Source of the DNA: G963665495 sp963677785 | GTDB taxonomy: Bacteria; Desulfobacterota; Desulfovibrionia; Desulfovibrionales; Desulfovibrionaceae | Length of the DNA stretch: 64,000 nucleotides | Direction: 5' to 3' | Assembly (NCBI GenBank): GCA_963677785.2 | Contig: CAXXDH010000003.1 | Span: forward strand, 3,844,001 to 3,908,000 | Shown here: positions 29,581 to 38,759 of the stretch, in pieces | Layout: every line of letters begins with the position of its first letter | Position numbering within the stretch: position 1 is the stretch's first letter | Notes under the pieces: model-generated | What the model saw: only the letters and a program-made list of their open reading frames with translations | Told to the model about the DNA's origin: nothing | The model's database searches: none | Translations under genes and position numbers: made by a program

Positions 29581-32112
29581 ATGTCTCACAAGAAAAAGGA
29601 CACTAAGAAGCATCGTGACGAGGAAAAGCGGGATTTCAGTTGGTATGGCGGAGTGGAAGAAGGCGATTCCGTGCTTGGGCTCAAAAAAGATATCATTCGC
29701 CATGTCGTATCCACCCTGGGCAGTGATTATGCACGAAAAAGCAACTACAACTTTTATCTGGCCTTGGCGTATGCCGTACGGGACAGGTTGATCGACAATT
29801 GGATCAAAACCCAGCGCTCGTATTACGACGATAAAGCCAAGCGGGTTTATTACCTTTCTTTGGAGTATTTACCGGGCAAGTCGCTGTTCAACAATCTGTA
29901 TTGCCTCGGAATATACGATACGGCCGTACAGGCTATGAACGAGCTGGGCTACGATCTGGACGAACTGGCGGAAGAGGAATGGGATGCCGGGCTGGGCAAT
30001 GGAGGCCTGGGAAGGTTGGCTTCCTGTTTTCTTGATTCCATAGCGGCCTTGGATATACCTGGTTACGGGTACGGTATTCGTTATGATTACGGCATGTTTC
30101 ATCAGACCATCGCCAATGGCGAGCAGGTAGAAAAATGCGACAACTGGATGCGCAGGGGCAATCCCTGGGAGTTTGATCGCGGACAGTTTCTTACCAGTGT
30201 TAAATTCTACGGCCACGTATACGAGTATACGGATGCGGCAGGGCGGTTGCGGCACGAATGGGTCGATGCGCAGCAGGTGATGGCCATTGCCTGCGACATG
30301 CTTGTGCCCGGATACCATAACGACCGCGTCATCAACATGCGGCTTTGGTCGGCACGTACGGATATTGAATTCGACCTGGGATTTTTCAACGAAGGCAACT
30401 ATATCGGAGCCGTGGAAGAGAAGGTCCGGGATGAGAACATCTCCAAAGTGCTCTATCCGAGCGAGCAAGTGGAAGAAGGGCGCGAATTGCGGCTGAAGCA
30501 GCAGTATTTTTTCGTGGCCGCCACGTTGCAGGATATTCTCAGGCGATTCAAAAAACGCAACAAGGATTTTTCAAGCCTGCCGGACAAGGTTGCCATACAG
30601 CTCAACGATACGCATCCGAGCATTGCAATCCCGGAATTGATGCGGCTGCTGGTGGATGAGGAGTTCGTGGAGTGGGATATTGCCTGGGAAATTTGTCGCC
30701 GGACTTTTGCCTATACGAACCACACGCTCTTACCTGAAGCCCTGGAAACATGGCCGGTGGAGATGCTGGGCCGTGTACTGCCGCGTCATCTGCAGATTAT
30801 TTATGAAATCAACCGGCGTTTTTTATTGGAGGTGGAGGATCGATTCCCCGGCGACGAAGCCATCAAGACCCGGCTGTCGCTTATTCAGGAATGGCCGTAT
30901 CGACGTATCCGCATGGCGCATTTGGCCATTGTGGGCAGTACGTCCGTAAACGGCGTCTCAGCCATGCACTCTGAGTTGATCAAAAAAGAGGTGTTTCATG
31001 ATTTTCACCTGTTGTACCCGACCTTGTTCAATAACAAGACCAATGGCATAACCCCACGTCGTTGGCTCAAGCAGGCCAATCCGCTACTAGCTGAATTGCT
31101 GGATAAAGAAATCGGCCGGCAGTGGGTCTGCGATCTGGATATACTCAAGGCCCTGGCTCCCAAAGCACAGGATTTTGCCTTCAGAGAACAATGGCAGGAA
31201 ATGAAACAGGCCAACAAAGAACGCCTTGCCGCCTATATCAAGCGAAAAGTGGGGATAGAAGTCAACACCAGCAGCATGTTCGATGTGCATGTCAAACGCA
31301 TCCATGAGTATAAACGCCAGCTGCTTAATGTGTTGCATGTCATAACGCTGTATAACCGCATCCGCAGCAATCCTGACGGAAATTACGTACCGCGTACGGT
31401 CATGTTCGGAGGCAAGGCCGCACCCGGGTATTTTATGGCCAAACTTGTGATCCGGCTCATCAACGGAGTGGCAGATGTGGTAAACAACGACCCGGTCATC
31501 AACGATCGGCTGAAAGTCGTTTTTTTACCCAATTATTGTGTCTCACAGGCAGAACGGATCATTCCCGCCAGCGACCTATCAGAGCAGATTTCCACAGCCG
31601 GTTATGAAGCTTCAGGTACGGGCAACATGAAGTTCGCGTTGAACGGCGCCCTGATCATGGGAACTTTGGACGGAGCCAACATAGAAATGCTCGAAGAGGT
31701 CGGCAAGGAGAACATGTTTATTTTCGGCCATACGGCGGAGGAACTTGCCGAGTTGCGGGAACAGGGCTACAACCCGTGGTATTACTTCGACAGCGACAGC
31801 GAACTGCATACATGTCTCGATCAGGTCGTCGGCAATCATTTTTCACCCAATGAGCCAGGACTGTTCCAGCCTATTTTTGATGCGTTGCTCTACGGTGGCG
31901 ATCACTACTTTCTGCTGGCCGACTATGCAGCCTATATCCGCTGTCAGGAAGAAGCCTCACGGGTTTTTCAGGATCCGGACCAATGGACGGCTCGCTCTAT
32001 TATGAATACCGCCAACATGGGGAAGTTCTCCAGCGACCGGACAATACGTGAATATGCCAAGGAAATCTGGCAGGTTATTCCACGCCAGGATTGGTGTATG
32101 AGTCCTAAGTAG
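29581..32112 (+). CDS. glgP: Glycogen/starch phosphorylase (843 aa)
   Basis: It releases glucose-1-phosphate from alpha-1,4-glucans using pyridoxal phosphate. Length 843 matches the family. The PLP-lysine motif is EASGTGNMKFALNG (Lys near 685), followed by GALIMGTLDGANIE. Other family blocks: NGGLGRLASCFLDSIAALDI (active-site loop), YEYKRQLLNVL and FGGKAAPGYFMAKL. The first ~20 residues (SHKKKDTKKHRDEEKR) are a charged extension. AGGGG lies 7 nt before the ATG. The 298-bp region upstream has no gene; a weak T-rich hairpin near 29385-29412 may end the previous transcript. A strong terminator follows. Confidence 0.95.
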   Translation: MSHKKKDTKKHRDEEKRDFSWYGGVEEGDSVLGLKKDIIRHVVSTLGSDYARKSNYNFYLALAYAVRDRLIDNWIKTQRSYYDDKAKRVYYLSLEYLPGKSLFNNLYCLGIYDTAVQAMNELGYDLDELAEEEWDAGLGNGGLGRLASCFLDSIAALDIPGYGYGIRYDYGMFHQTIANGEQVEKCDNWMRRGNPWEFDRGQFLTSVKFYGHVYEYTDAAGRLRHEWVDAQQVMAIACDMLVPGYHNDRVINMRLWSARTDIEFDLGFFNEGNYIGAVEEKVRDENISKVLYPSEQVEEGRELRLKQQYFFVAATLQDILRRFKKRNKDFSSLPDKVAIQLNDTHPSIAIPELMRLLVDEEFVEWDIAWEICRRTFAYTNHTLLPEALETWPVEMLGRVLPRHLQIIYEINRRFLLEVEDRFPGDEAIKTRLSLIQEWPYRRIRMAHLAIVGSTSVNGVSAMHSELIKKEVFHDFHLLYPTLFNNKTNGITPRRWLKQANPLLAELLDKEIGRQWVCDLDILKALAPKAQDFAFREQWQEMKQANKERLAAYIKRKVGIEVNTSSMFDVHVKRIHEYKRQLLNVLHVITLYNRIRSNPDGNYVPRTVMFGGKAAPGYFMAKLVIRLINGVADVVNNDPVINDRLKVVFLPNYCVSQAERIIPASDLSEQISTAGYEASGTGNMKFALNGALIMGTLDGANIEMLEEVGKENMFIFGHTAEELAELREQGYNPWYYFDSDSELHTCLDQVVGNHFSPNEPGLFQPIFDALLYGGDHYFLLADYAAYIRCQEEASRVFQDPDQWTARSIMNTANMGKFSSDRTIREYAKEIWQVIPRQDWCMSPK

Positions 32113-32130
32113 TATGAATATTAGAGGTTA

Positions 32131-32173
32131 AAACTCCCCGTGATGTTTTGAAAACATCACGGGGAGTTTTTTT
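32131..32173 (+). terminator. Strong terminator after glgP
   Basis: AACTCCCCGTGATGTTTT pairs with its exact complement ending at 32166 around a minimal loop, followed by seven T. The stem is about 16 bp. Confidence 0.9.
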
Positions 32174-32313
32174 AGGCCTGCCTTCCATGCTGAATAATCC
32201 ATGAAGACTTTTTGCGTACGCTTTAGGGGAAAGTTACTAGATTGAAAATAGTTCGTATATTTTATATGTAATTTTGATCCTGAAGTTGTTCCTGTTTCGA
32301 AAGGTAAAAGCAC

Positions 32314-33210
32314 ATGAAACCATCCCGCCAGCTGGCCGGAAGCCTTGGGGCTGTTTCGGCCTTTCTTCTTTGGGGGTTGCTGCCCCTGTATTGGAAACCG
32401 CTGCAACACATTCCGGCCTATGAAATTCTTTGTCACCGTATTGTCTGGTCCATGGTGGTCACTGTTGCAGCCCTGGTGCTCATGGGGCGGTTCAAGGAAG
32501 TAATTGCCGCATTGCGTAACGGCCGGATAATACGCATGCTGTTGTTGTCCGCCTCGTTGATCACCGCCAACTGGTTTCTGTATATCTGGGCTGTCACCCA
32601 CAATTTTGTCCTGGAGACTTCGCTCGGGTATTATATTACGCCTCTGGTCAATGCGCTGCTGGGCATGCTTTTTCTGCGCGAACGGTTGGATCGGTTTCAG
32701 ATTGTCGCGGTCACCCTGGCGACTACCGGGGTTTTGAACCAATTGATCGGCTATACGGGGTTTCCCTGGGTGGCTCTGGTTCTGGCGGTTACGTTCGGGT
32801 CGTACGGTCTGGTCCGCAAGGTGGTTCAGGTGGAAGCCTTGCCCGGATTGTGCGTGGAAACCCTGATTGTCTCCATACCGGCCGGGCTGTATCTGGTATG
32901 GCTGGTCCTTGAGGGCACAAGCGCGCTGGGAGGCGTTTCTTTTGGAACGGACCTGCTGCTGTTGGGCAGCGGTCCGGCAACCACCATGCCCCTGGTGCTG
33001 TTCGCCTTTGCCGCCAGGCGGATTATGTTGACCACTTTGGGAATCTTTCAGTTCATCGCACCAAGTTGCGCTTTTTTGCTTGGGGTTTTTGTCTTCAAGG
33101 AACCGTTTACGTCCACTCATTTGGTGACTTTCGTGTTGATCTGGAGTGCCGTCGCAATCTATGCCTATGGCGCTGTTTATGCGGCGCGGCATCACAAACA
33201 GCGGATATGA
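32314..33210 (+). CDS. rarD: RarD-type EamA permease (298 aa)
   Basis: Ten membrane helices in two five-helix EamA halves. The start region matches RarD: LGAVSAFLLWGLLPLYWKPL, then PAYEILCHRIVWSMVV, then WFLYIWAVTHNFVLETSLGY with YITPLVNALLGMLFLRERL. The second half is FGSYGLVRKVVQVEALPGLC onward. RarD proteins are inner-membrane drug/metabolite exporters or importers of uncertain substrate (the name comes from chloramphenicol sensitivity in E. coli). Transcribed toward dsdA with a 12-bp gap, so the two genes share no clear terminator. The 200 bp upstream contain no hexamer pair of note. Confidence 0.85.
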   Translation: MKPSRQLAGSLGAVSAFLLWGLLPLYWKPLQHIPAYEILCHRIVWSMVVTVAALVLMGRFKEVIAALRNGRIIRMLLLSASLITANWFLYIWAVTHNFVLETSLGYYITPLVNALLGMLFLRERLDRFQIVAVTLATTGVLNQLIGYTGFPWVALVLAVTFGSYGLVRKVVQVEALPGLCVETLIVSIPAGLYLVWLVLEGTSALGGVSFGTDLLLLGSGPATTMPLVLFAFAARRIMLTTLGIFQFIAPSCAFLLGVFVFKEPFTSTHLVTFVLIWSAVAIYAYGAVYAARHHKQRI

Positions 33211-33222
33211 GGCGAGAATGCG

Positions 33223-34545
33223 CTAATTGCCGAGCAGTTCTTTGCCTTGCTGGTAGTAGCGCTGCATTTCTGCTTCCGGGACCATACTGCCGCCCGTTCC
33301 CCAAACCAGAAACGCGGCTCCCTGGGGGGCGCGACTGGCCAGATGTTGTATGCCGTGCATGCCTGCCAGGGCCGAAGGTTCGAGAAACTGGCCTTCTGTG
33401 TCGGCCAGCAGGGCCAGGTAGCGATAGAGCATGGCATCGTCTACGGTGAACAGGCCGTCGATGACATGTTGCAGTTGTTTGCCCACGAATCCGGACGGAC
33501 GGGCCACGGCAAGACCATCTGCGGCGGTGCGGTTGTCCAATCCGAAATCGCTCGCGCTTACGGCGTTGTGTTGCTTCGTCATGAGTCCGAGCAGCATGGC
33601 GGGTGCGTGGGTTGGTTCGGCAAAGTAGCAGCGTACTGCGTCGCCGAAAAGAAGCTTCAGCCCGAAGGAGACGCCGCCGGGGCCACCGCCCACGCCGCAG
33701 GGCAGGAAGACGAGAAGCGGATGACTTGCATCCACAGTGATTTCCTGTTGGCGCAATTGGACGGCCAACCGTTGGGCAGCCACGGCATAGCCCATGAACA
33801 GGTGCTTGGAGTTTTCGTCGTCCACAAAGTGACAAAGCGGATCCTGTGCGGCCTGCCTACGGCCTGCGTCCACAGCTTTGCTGTAATCCTGGGCGTATTC
33901 CACGACCTCCACGCCCTTTTCGCGCAGCAGTTGTTTTTTCCATTCGCGCGCATCTGCGGACATGTGCACGGTAACGGAGAATCCCAGTTGCGCTCCCATG
34001 ATTCCTATGGAAAGGCCGAGGTTGCCCGTGGAGCCGACGGCAAGGGAGTAGCGCTGAAAAAAATGTTGAAATTGTGGCGTGTCAAGCTGTGCGTAATCAT
34101 CAGACAAGGTAAGCATTCCGTTTTCCAGAGCCACTTTTTCCGCGTATTGCAATACCTCGTAGATACCACCCCGGGCTTTGATGGAGCCGGAAATGGGTAA
34201 TTGGTGATCGCATTTCAATAGAAGGGGGCCGGGGAACGTCTGGTTCAGATGTCCTTCCAGAGCTTCCCGCATTTGTGGAATGTGCAGCAAAGGAGATTCA
34301 ATGCGTCCGTGTTGAGGGGCTGTTTCCGGAAATACACGCGCGAGATAGGGAGCGAATCGATCCAGGCGCTCGGAAGCCTCACGGACGTCGGCTTCCCGAA
34401 TGTCCAATGTGGGCAGTACGTCGGCAAAAGGGTGCAGATATGTGTTGGCCCAGAATACTTCACGGCAGTCCATGATGTCCTTGAGCAGCGGCAAGTCATT
34501 TCGCCATTGGTCAAGGCGTTTGCCTGCTATCAGCTTTGAACGCAT
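33223..34545 (-). CDS. dsdA: D-serine ammonia-lyase (440 aa)
   Basis: It converts D-serine to pyruvate and ammonia, using pyridoxal phosphate. Lys in SGSIKARGG binds PLP; the phosphate-binding loop is SVGSTGNLGLSIG; the glycine-rich FLPCGVGGGPGGVSF and C-terminal VWGTGGSMVP are the DsdA patterns. Length 440 matches the E. coli enzyme (442). GCGGAG lies 6 nt before the ATG. No DsdC regulator or DsdX transporter is adjacent; the convergent RarD-type gene could move substrate, but this is speculative. Confidence 0.95.
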   Translation of the reverse strand: MRSKLIAGKRLDQWRNDLPLLKDIMDCREVFWANTYLHPFADVLPTLDIREADVREASERLDRFAPYLARVFPETAPQHGRIESPLLHIPQMREALEGHLNQTFPGPLLLKCDHQLPISGSIKARGGIYEVLQYAEKVALENGMLTLSDDYAQLDTPQFQHFFQRYSLAVGSTGNLGLSIGIMGAQLGFSVTVHMSADAREWKKQLLREKGVEVVEYAQDYSKAVDAGRRQAAQDPLCHFVDDENSKHLFMGYAVAAQRLAVQLRQQEITVDASHPLLVFLPCGVGGGPGGVSFGLKLLFGDAVRCYFAEPTHAPAMLLGLMTKQHNAVSASDFGLDNRTAADGLAVARPSGFVGKQLQHVIDGLFTVDDAMLYRYLALLADTEGQFLEPSALAGMHGIQHLASRAPQGAAFLVWGTGGSMVPEAEMQRYYQQGKELLGN

Positions 34546-34601
34546 AGTAACTCCGCTTGCGGACGTGTGCCTAGTAATTCAAACGGGTAGAGTTTGTACC
34601 A

Positions 34602-34781
34602 CTACTTGACTTTTTGTACCGAAATACTGCCATCTTTGAGAACAATCCAACGCAATTTGTCACCGTTTTTCAAGTCAAGCATCTTAACGATTTCTGCAGG
34701 AACAGTGATACGTCTTCGAGACCCTCTTATTGTTATTCCTGTGTCCTTTACACAGATGATATTGTCTAGATCTATTTGCAT
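34602..34781 (-). CDS. AbrB/SpoVT-type DNA-binding protein (59 aa)
   Basis: ICVKDTGITIRGSRRRITVP followed by AEIVKMLDLKNGDKLRWIVL is the swapped-hairpin AbrB fold (strand, VP-x-x-I, D-x-V/L-R pattern). It acts as a transition-state-type regulator or as an antitoxin; no toxin gene is next to it. Start at ATG 34781 (MQIDLDN) is preferred over the GTG at 34823. The upstream stretch TACTATACTATA is a short direct repeat that could be its own binding site. Confidence 0.75.
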   Translation of the reverse strand: MQIDLDNIICVKDTGITIRGSRRRITVPAEIVKMLDLKNGDKLRWIVLKDGSISVQKVK

Positions 34782-34823
34782 TATAGTATAGTAAGTAAAA
34801 AAAGATAAAAGTACAGTTGCCAC

Positions 34824-35209
34824 AAGTGTAGAAGATGTATGCTATATCGCCTTATTCAGTGTTTTTACAAAAATAATCGAAAGCGACAGTATCCGCAAGC
34901 CTCAAAAAGGGGTATGTGTCTGTTTCGACATAGCTCAACTGTCGGACGCTCTGACAGAAAAATCAGGTGGACATCGTTTATCGCCCCTGGAAAAGTCATG
35001 TTATGCAGACAACTGTGACAATTTTATAGCCCGCAGGAGCTTATGGGAAAAACTGCAGACAGCGTTCTGATTGGAGAGAAAAATTTTGCCTTTGTTTGAT
35101 GTAAAGGGTAAAGCTCAAATCCGGACTTGATGTTGAAAAAAACAACTGGTATCAATGACCGCTTGATTTTACGAAGACAATCGTTTTCATAACTTGTTTA
35201 GGAGGTTTC
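34824..35209. other. Intergenic region (about 390 bp) upstream of yajC
   Basis: No supported gene. CTGTC/GACAG around a 9-nt loop near 34938-34957 is a weak hairpin. AGGAGG lies 4-5 nt before the yajC ATG. A TTGATT at 35162 with CATAAC about 18 bp on is a possible promoter. Nothing else seen. Confidence 0.4.
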
Positions 35210-35569
35210 ATGTTTTTTGAAAGCTTGGCTTACGCGATGGCCCCGCCGGCAGGTGGAGCGGAAGGCGGAAATCCGTTGACCGCCTTGATGCCTTTGGTTT
35301 TGATGTTCGTCATTTTTTATTTTCTGCTTATTCGTCCGCAGCAAAAAAAGGCCAAACAGCATAAAGAATTGCTGCAGGGGTTGAAACGGGGCGACCATGT
35401 TCTGACCAGCGGCGGGTTGTACGGCAGAATCGTAGATGTAAAAGATGACGTGCTGTCGGTGGATTTGGGAAATGATATGGTCGTCAAGATCAATCGCTCC
35501 TTCATTTCCACTGTTCCGGATGCGCCCAAAGAGTCCAAAAAGGACAAGAGCAAATCCGAAAGCAAATAG
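35210..35569 (+). CDS. yajC: Preprotein translocase accessory subunit YajC (119 aa)
   Basis: One membrane helix (ALMPLVLMFVIFYFLLIRPQ) followed by QQKKAKQHKELLQGLKRGD and a small beta barrel (HVLTSGGLYGRIVDVKDDVL), the YajC pattern; acidic/basic tail. YajC binds SecDF and enhances Sec export. AGGAGG lies 4-5 nt before the ATG. A terminator between yajC and secD may lower downstream expression. Confidence 0.95.
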   Translation: MFFESLAYAMAPPAGGAEGGNPLTALMPLVLMFVIFYFLLIRPQQKKAKQHKELLQGLKRGDHVLTSGGLYGRIVDVKDDVLSVDLGNDMVVKINRSFISTVPDAPKESKKDKSKSESK

Positions 35570-35585
35570 CATTGTATCGTGTCCA

Positions 35586-35608
35586 AACGCCTGGAAAGGC
35601 GTTTTTTC
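35586..35608 (+). terminator. Terminator (attenuator) between yajC and secD
   Basis: AACGCCT (35586-35592), GGAA loop, AGGCGTT (35597-35603), then TTTTC. It is a classic hairpin placed inside what is otherwise an operon, so it may be partial. Confidence 0.8.
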
Positions 35609-35694
35609 TTTGGCATACTCGCGCCGGTGGCCGAATGGACCGTTTTTTTTATCATCTCTACTTCAGGCGTCTCCGCGTGTAAGAGGTTATTGTC

Positions 35695-37296
35695 ATGAAA
35701 GGGAATTTACGTTGGCGTATTGCGCTGACGCTCCTGGTAGCAGTCTGGGGCGTTGTATACGCTCTTCCTTCAGTCATGCCGGAAGGGAAAGATACTTTTT
35801 TGAGTGGGGTGTTGCCGAATGACCGTATTCACCTGGGACTGGATCTTCAGGGCGGCATTCATCTGACTCTCGGGGTCGATATTGATAAGGCTCTGGACAA
35901 TGCGTTGTCCCGTGCCGGTCAAAACATCAAGGCGGACGCCCGTGACGAGGGAATTCGCATTCTGCGCCCTACAGTTGGGAAAAGCGGCAAACTGCAATTC
36001 GTATTGCTGAAAGTGGACAATCAAACCAAGCTTGAAGGCCTTCTGAGTAAAAATTTTAAAGAATTGAATCAGGATAGCAAAGAAGGGCTGAAAGATGGCC
36101 GTATTCGTTATTCTCTCAGTTTCAAGAAAGAATACAAGAAGTACCTGGCGGATATGACCCTTGACCAGGCGATAAAAACAATCCGCAACCGTATTGACCA
36201 GTTTGGTGTGACCGAACCTGATATCCGCAAGCAGCAGGATTACCGAATCCAGGTCCAGCTGCCCGGCCTGAAAGATCCGGAACGCGCCATTCAGGTTCTT
36301 GGACAAACCGCTCATCTGGAATTCAAGATTGCCGACGATGAAGCCGACATGGCGCAGGCGCAGAAAGGCGTTCTCCCTCCTGGGGATGAGCTGTCCTACA
36401 TCCATAAGGCAAATCCTGATGGTACCGAAACCAAGACCCCTATTGTCCTGCGTGCTGACGCCGTGATGACTGGTGAAAACATCGCGGATGCCAACACCAG
36501 CTTCAATAGTTTCAACCAGCCCTATGTCACGTTGACCTTCGACAGCAAAGGCGCACGTGATTTCGACCGGATTACGGGAGAAAACGTCAAAAAGCGTATG
36601 GCCATCGTGCTTGACGGCAAAGTTTATTCCGCTCCCACGATTCAGGAACGGATCATGGGCGGTCGCGCCAGCATCACGGGGCATTTCACTGTGGAGGAAG
36701 CTCGCGATCTGGCCATCGTGTTGCGCGCGGGTGCGTTGCCCGCCCCGGTCAAAGTGCTGGAAGAACGCAGTGTCGGTCCTTCCCTGGGGCAGGAATCCAT
36801 CGACAAAGGCATTTACGCCGCTCTCACCGGTGGCGTTATTGTTGTGCTGTTCATGGCTGTTTACTACTCCTTTGCCGGAATTGTGGCGGACATTGTCCTG
36901 GTTTTCAACATTCTGCTGATCATGGCCGGGCTGGCATCCTTTGGCGCTACGCTGACCCTGCCCGGCATTGCCGGCATCATTTTGACCATTGGTATGGCTG
37001 TTGACGCCAACGTGCTCATTTTCGAACGTATCCGGGAAGAGCTGCGCAGAGGCATGTCCGTCCGCGAGGCTTTGAACGAAGGATACTCAAGGGCTACGTT
37101 AACCATTCTTGACGCCAACCTGACAACCATCATTGCGGCCGTCATTCTTTATCAATTCGGTACGGGGCCCATCCGGGGATTCGCAGTTACCCTGAGCCTG
37201 GGTATCCTCGCCTCCATGTTCACGGCTATTTTTGTCTCGCGCATCCTCTTCGATCTTTGGATCGGACGCAGGCAACAAGTCAAATTGAGCATCTAG
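35695..37296 (+). CDS. secD: Protein translocase subunit SecD (533 aa)
   Basis: SecD with SecF uses proton motive force to pull proteins through SecYEG on the periplasmic side. A single N-terminal helix (IALTLLVAVWGVVYALPSVM), then LGLDLQGGIHLTLGVDIDKA, a large periplasmic domain, then five helices with GGVIVVLFMAVYYSFAGIVA and GIILTIGMAVDANVLIFERI, the conserved Asp-containing motif. Length is normal. AGAGG lies 8 nt before the ATG. secF follows after 31 bp. Confidence 0.97.
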   Translation: MKGNLRWRIALTLLVAVWGVVYALPSVMPEGKDTFLSGVLPNDRIHLGLDLQGGIHLTLGVDIDKALDNALSRAGQNIKADARDEGIRILRPTVGKSGKLQFVLLKVDNQTKLEGLLSKNFKELNQDSKEGLKDGRIRYSLSFKKEYKKYLADMTLDQAIKTIRNRIDQFGVTEPDIRKQQDYRIQVQLPGLKDPERAIQVLGQTAHLEFKIADDEADMAQAQKGVLPPGDELSYIHKANPDGTETKTPIVLRADAVMTGENIADANTSFNSFNQPYVTLTFDSKGARDFDRITGENVKKRMAIVLDGKVYSAPTIQERIMGGRASITGHFTVEEARDLAIVLRAGALPAPVKVLEERSVGPSLGQESIDKGIYAALTGGVIVVLFMAVYYSFAGIVADIVLVFNILLIMAGLASFGATLTLPGIAGIILTIGMAVDANVLIFERIREELRRGMSVREALNEGYSRATLTILDANLTTIIAAVILYQFGTGPIRGFAVTLSLGILASMFTAIFVSRILFDLWIGRRQQVKLSI

Positions 37297-37327
37297 CACC
37301 GGGCACGTTTAAACAGGAGCTATATCG

Positions 37328-38401
37328 ATGGGACTGCGTATAATAAAAGAGAATACAAACTTTAACTTTGTCGGTATTCGCAAAGCCGCTTTTGTGTTTT
37401 CCGGTGTGCTTATTCTGCTCGGAGTCATTTCTCTGGCGGTCAAAGGCGGCCCCCGTTACGGCATTGATTTTGCCGGCGGCATCATGGTCCAGGTATCCTT
37501 CAAAAAGGACGCCACACTGGAGCAGGTACAAAAAGATCTGAAAGAACTGAAGCTTCCGGGCTTTTTGGTGCAGCGCTTCGGCATGGAAGCGGACAACGAA
37601 TATCTTATCCGCATTTCAGCTTCGGACGTGCCAACCGAACAGGTGCGCGAACAGATCACCTCCACCCTGGAAAAAACTGTCGGAAAAGACGGTTTCACCA
37701 TCCAGCGCCTGGAGATGGTCGGCCCAAAGGTCGGTGCGGACCTGCGTACCAAGGCTTTGGAAGCCATGTTCTACGCCGTACTGCTGATTACCATCTACAT
37801 CTCGGGGCGCTTTGAATACCGTTGGTGGGCGGCCGGATTCATGGCCGGCGGCCTGGCCCTGGCCATGTACGTGCTCGGACAATTCCTGAGCATGAGTTAC
37901 TTGACGGTAGCGGCCATGCTCATCTCTCTGGGCCTCTGCTGGTATCTCCGACTGAATTACGCGCTAGGCGCAGTTGTGGCGTTGGTACACGATGTTCTTA
38001 TCACCGTGGGCGTTTTTTCGCTTCTGAACAAGGAATTCGATCTGACCATTGTCGCCGCGTTGTTGACCATCATCGGTTACTCGCTCAACGACACTATCAT
38101 CGTCTTTGATCGGATTCGTGAAAATCTGCGCTCCAAACTGAACAAGAAACTTTCGTTCGGCGAGATCATCAATTCCAGCGTCAACCAGACCCTGAGCAGA
38201 ACGATCATGACTTCGTTGACCACTTTGCTCGTTGTCCTCTGCCTTTTTGTATTCGGCGGCGGCGTTATTCACGACTTTGCGTTTGCTTTGCTCATCGGCA
38301 TCGGCGTTGGTACGTACTCTTCCGTTTTCGTGGCCAGCCCCATCCTGCTGGCTCTCGTTCCCAAAGAGGAAATTGAGGAAGCCAAGGCTGCAGCCGTCTG
38401 A
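37328..38401 (+). CDS. secF: Protein translocase subunit SecF (357 aa)
   Basis: Six membrane helices with the FGGR-like GIDFAGGIMVQVSF after the first helix and GYSLNDTIIVFDRIRENLRS in helix 5 (SecF signature). A long first periplasmic loop, as in the family. AGGAG lies 9 nt before the ATG. It forms a complex with SecD and YajC. A terminator 24 bp downstream ends the operon. Confidence 0.97.
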   Translation: MGLRIIKENTNFNFVGIRKAAFVFSGVLILLGVISLAVKGGPRYGIDFAGGIMVQVSFKKDATLEQVQKDLKELKLPGFLVQRFGMEADNEYLIRISASDVPTEQVREQITSTLEKTVGKDGFTIQRLEMVGPKVGADLRTKALEAMFYAVLLITIYISGRFEYRWWAAGFMAGGLALAMYVLGQFLSMSYLTVAAMLISLGLCWYLRLNYALGAVVALVHDVLITVGVFSLLNKEFDLTIVAALLTIIGYSLNDTIIVFDRIRENLRSKLNKKLSFGEIINSSVNQTLSRTIMTSLTTLLVVLCLFVFGGGVIHDFAFALLIGIGVGTYSSVFVASPILLALVPKEEIEEAKAAAV

Positions 38402-38424
38402 GTTGCATGTATTTATCGATTCTA

Positions 38425-38451
38425 AAAGCCGCCTTCGGGCGGCTTTTTTAT
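38425..38451 (+). terminator. Terminator after secF
   Basis: AAAGCCGCC-TTCG-GGCGGCTTTTTTA: 9-bp stem with a TTCG tetraloop and a T run. Confidence 0.92.
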
Positions 38452-38660
38452 TACCGAACCGCTTCTTTTCTTATACAAGAGTGATTCTTACCGTATCCGC
38501 TGAGGCCGTTATGATGCGTCCGCTGTGGATAGGGAGTTTGCCGTTTTTTTGCTCGCTCCACGATGAACATATGTTTGACTTCATGTCCGGTTGGCTTTGA
38601 GGAAGGGGAGCACGAGAAAGCGTCTGAAGGCAATCGATTGGGAAATAGCTGTGCATTGAG

Positions 38661-38696
38661 ATTGGCTGCAGGATTCATATGAATCCTGCAGCCAAT
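38661..38696. repeat. 36-bp perfect palindrome
   Basis: The whole 36 bp read the same on both strands, centred on CATATG, with arms ATTGGCTGCAGGATTCAT. No T run on either side. It lies 64 bp beyond the end of the aldolase operon, so it may be its mRNA 3'-end stabiliser or a site for a dimeric protein. Confidence 0.7.
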
Positions 38697-38759
38697 GTGG
38701 TCTGTTAAGGAATTAGAGTATCTTAATCTTGACGAGCCTTGTTTCAAGGCGAAAATGGT

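Larger units (their letters stand above)
38402..38759. other. Intergenic region (358 bp)
   Basis: It holds the secF terminator and the 36-bp palindrome. Nothing else supported: frames here lack ribosome sites. Confidence 0.5.

Noticed and set aside
34964..34975. CAGGTGGACAT resembling the IS3 remnant end at 60231-60241
   Set aside because: An 11-bp match only, with no second end or transposase nearby; chance is likely.
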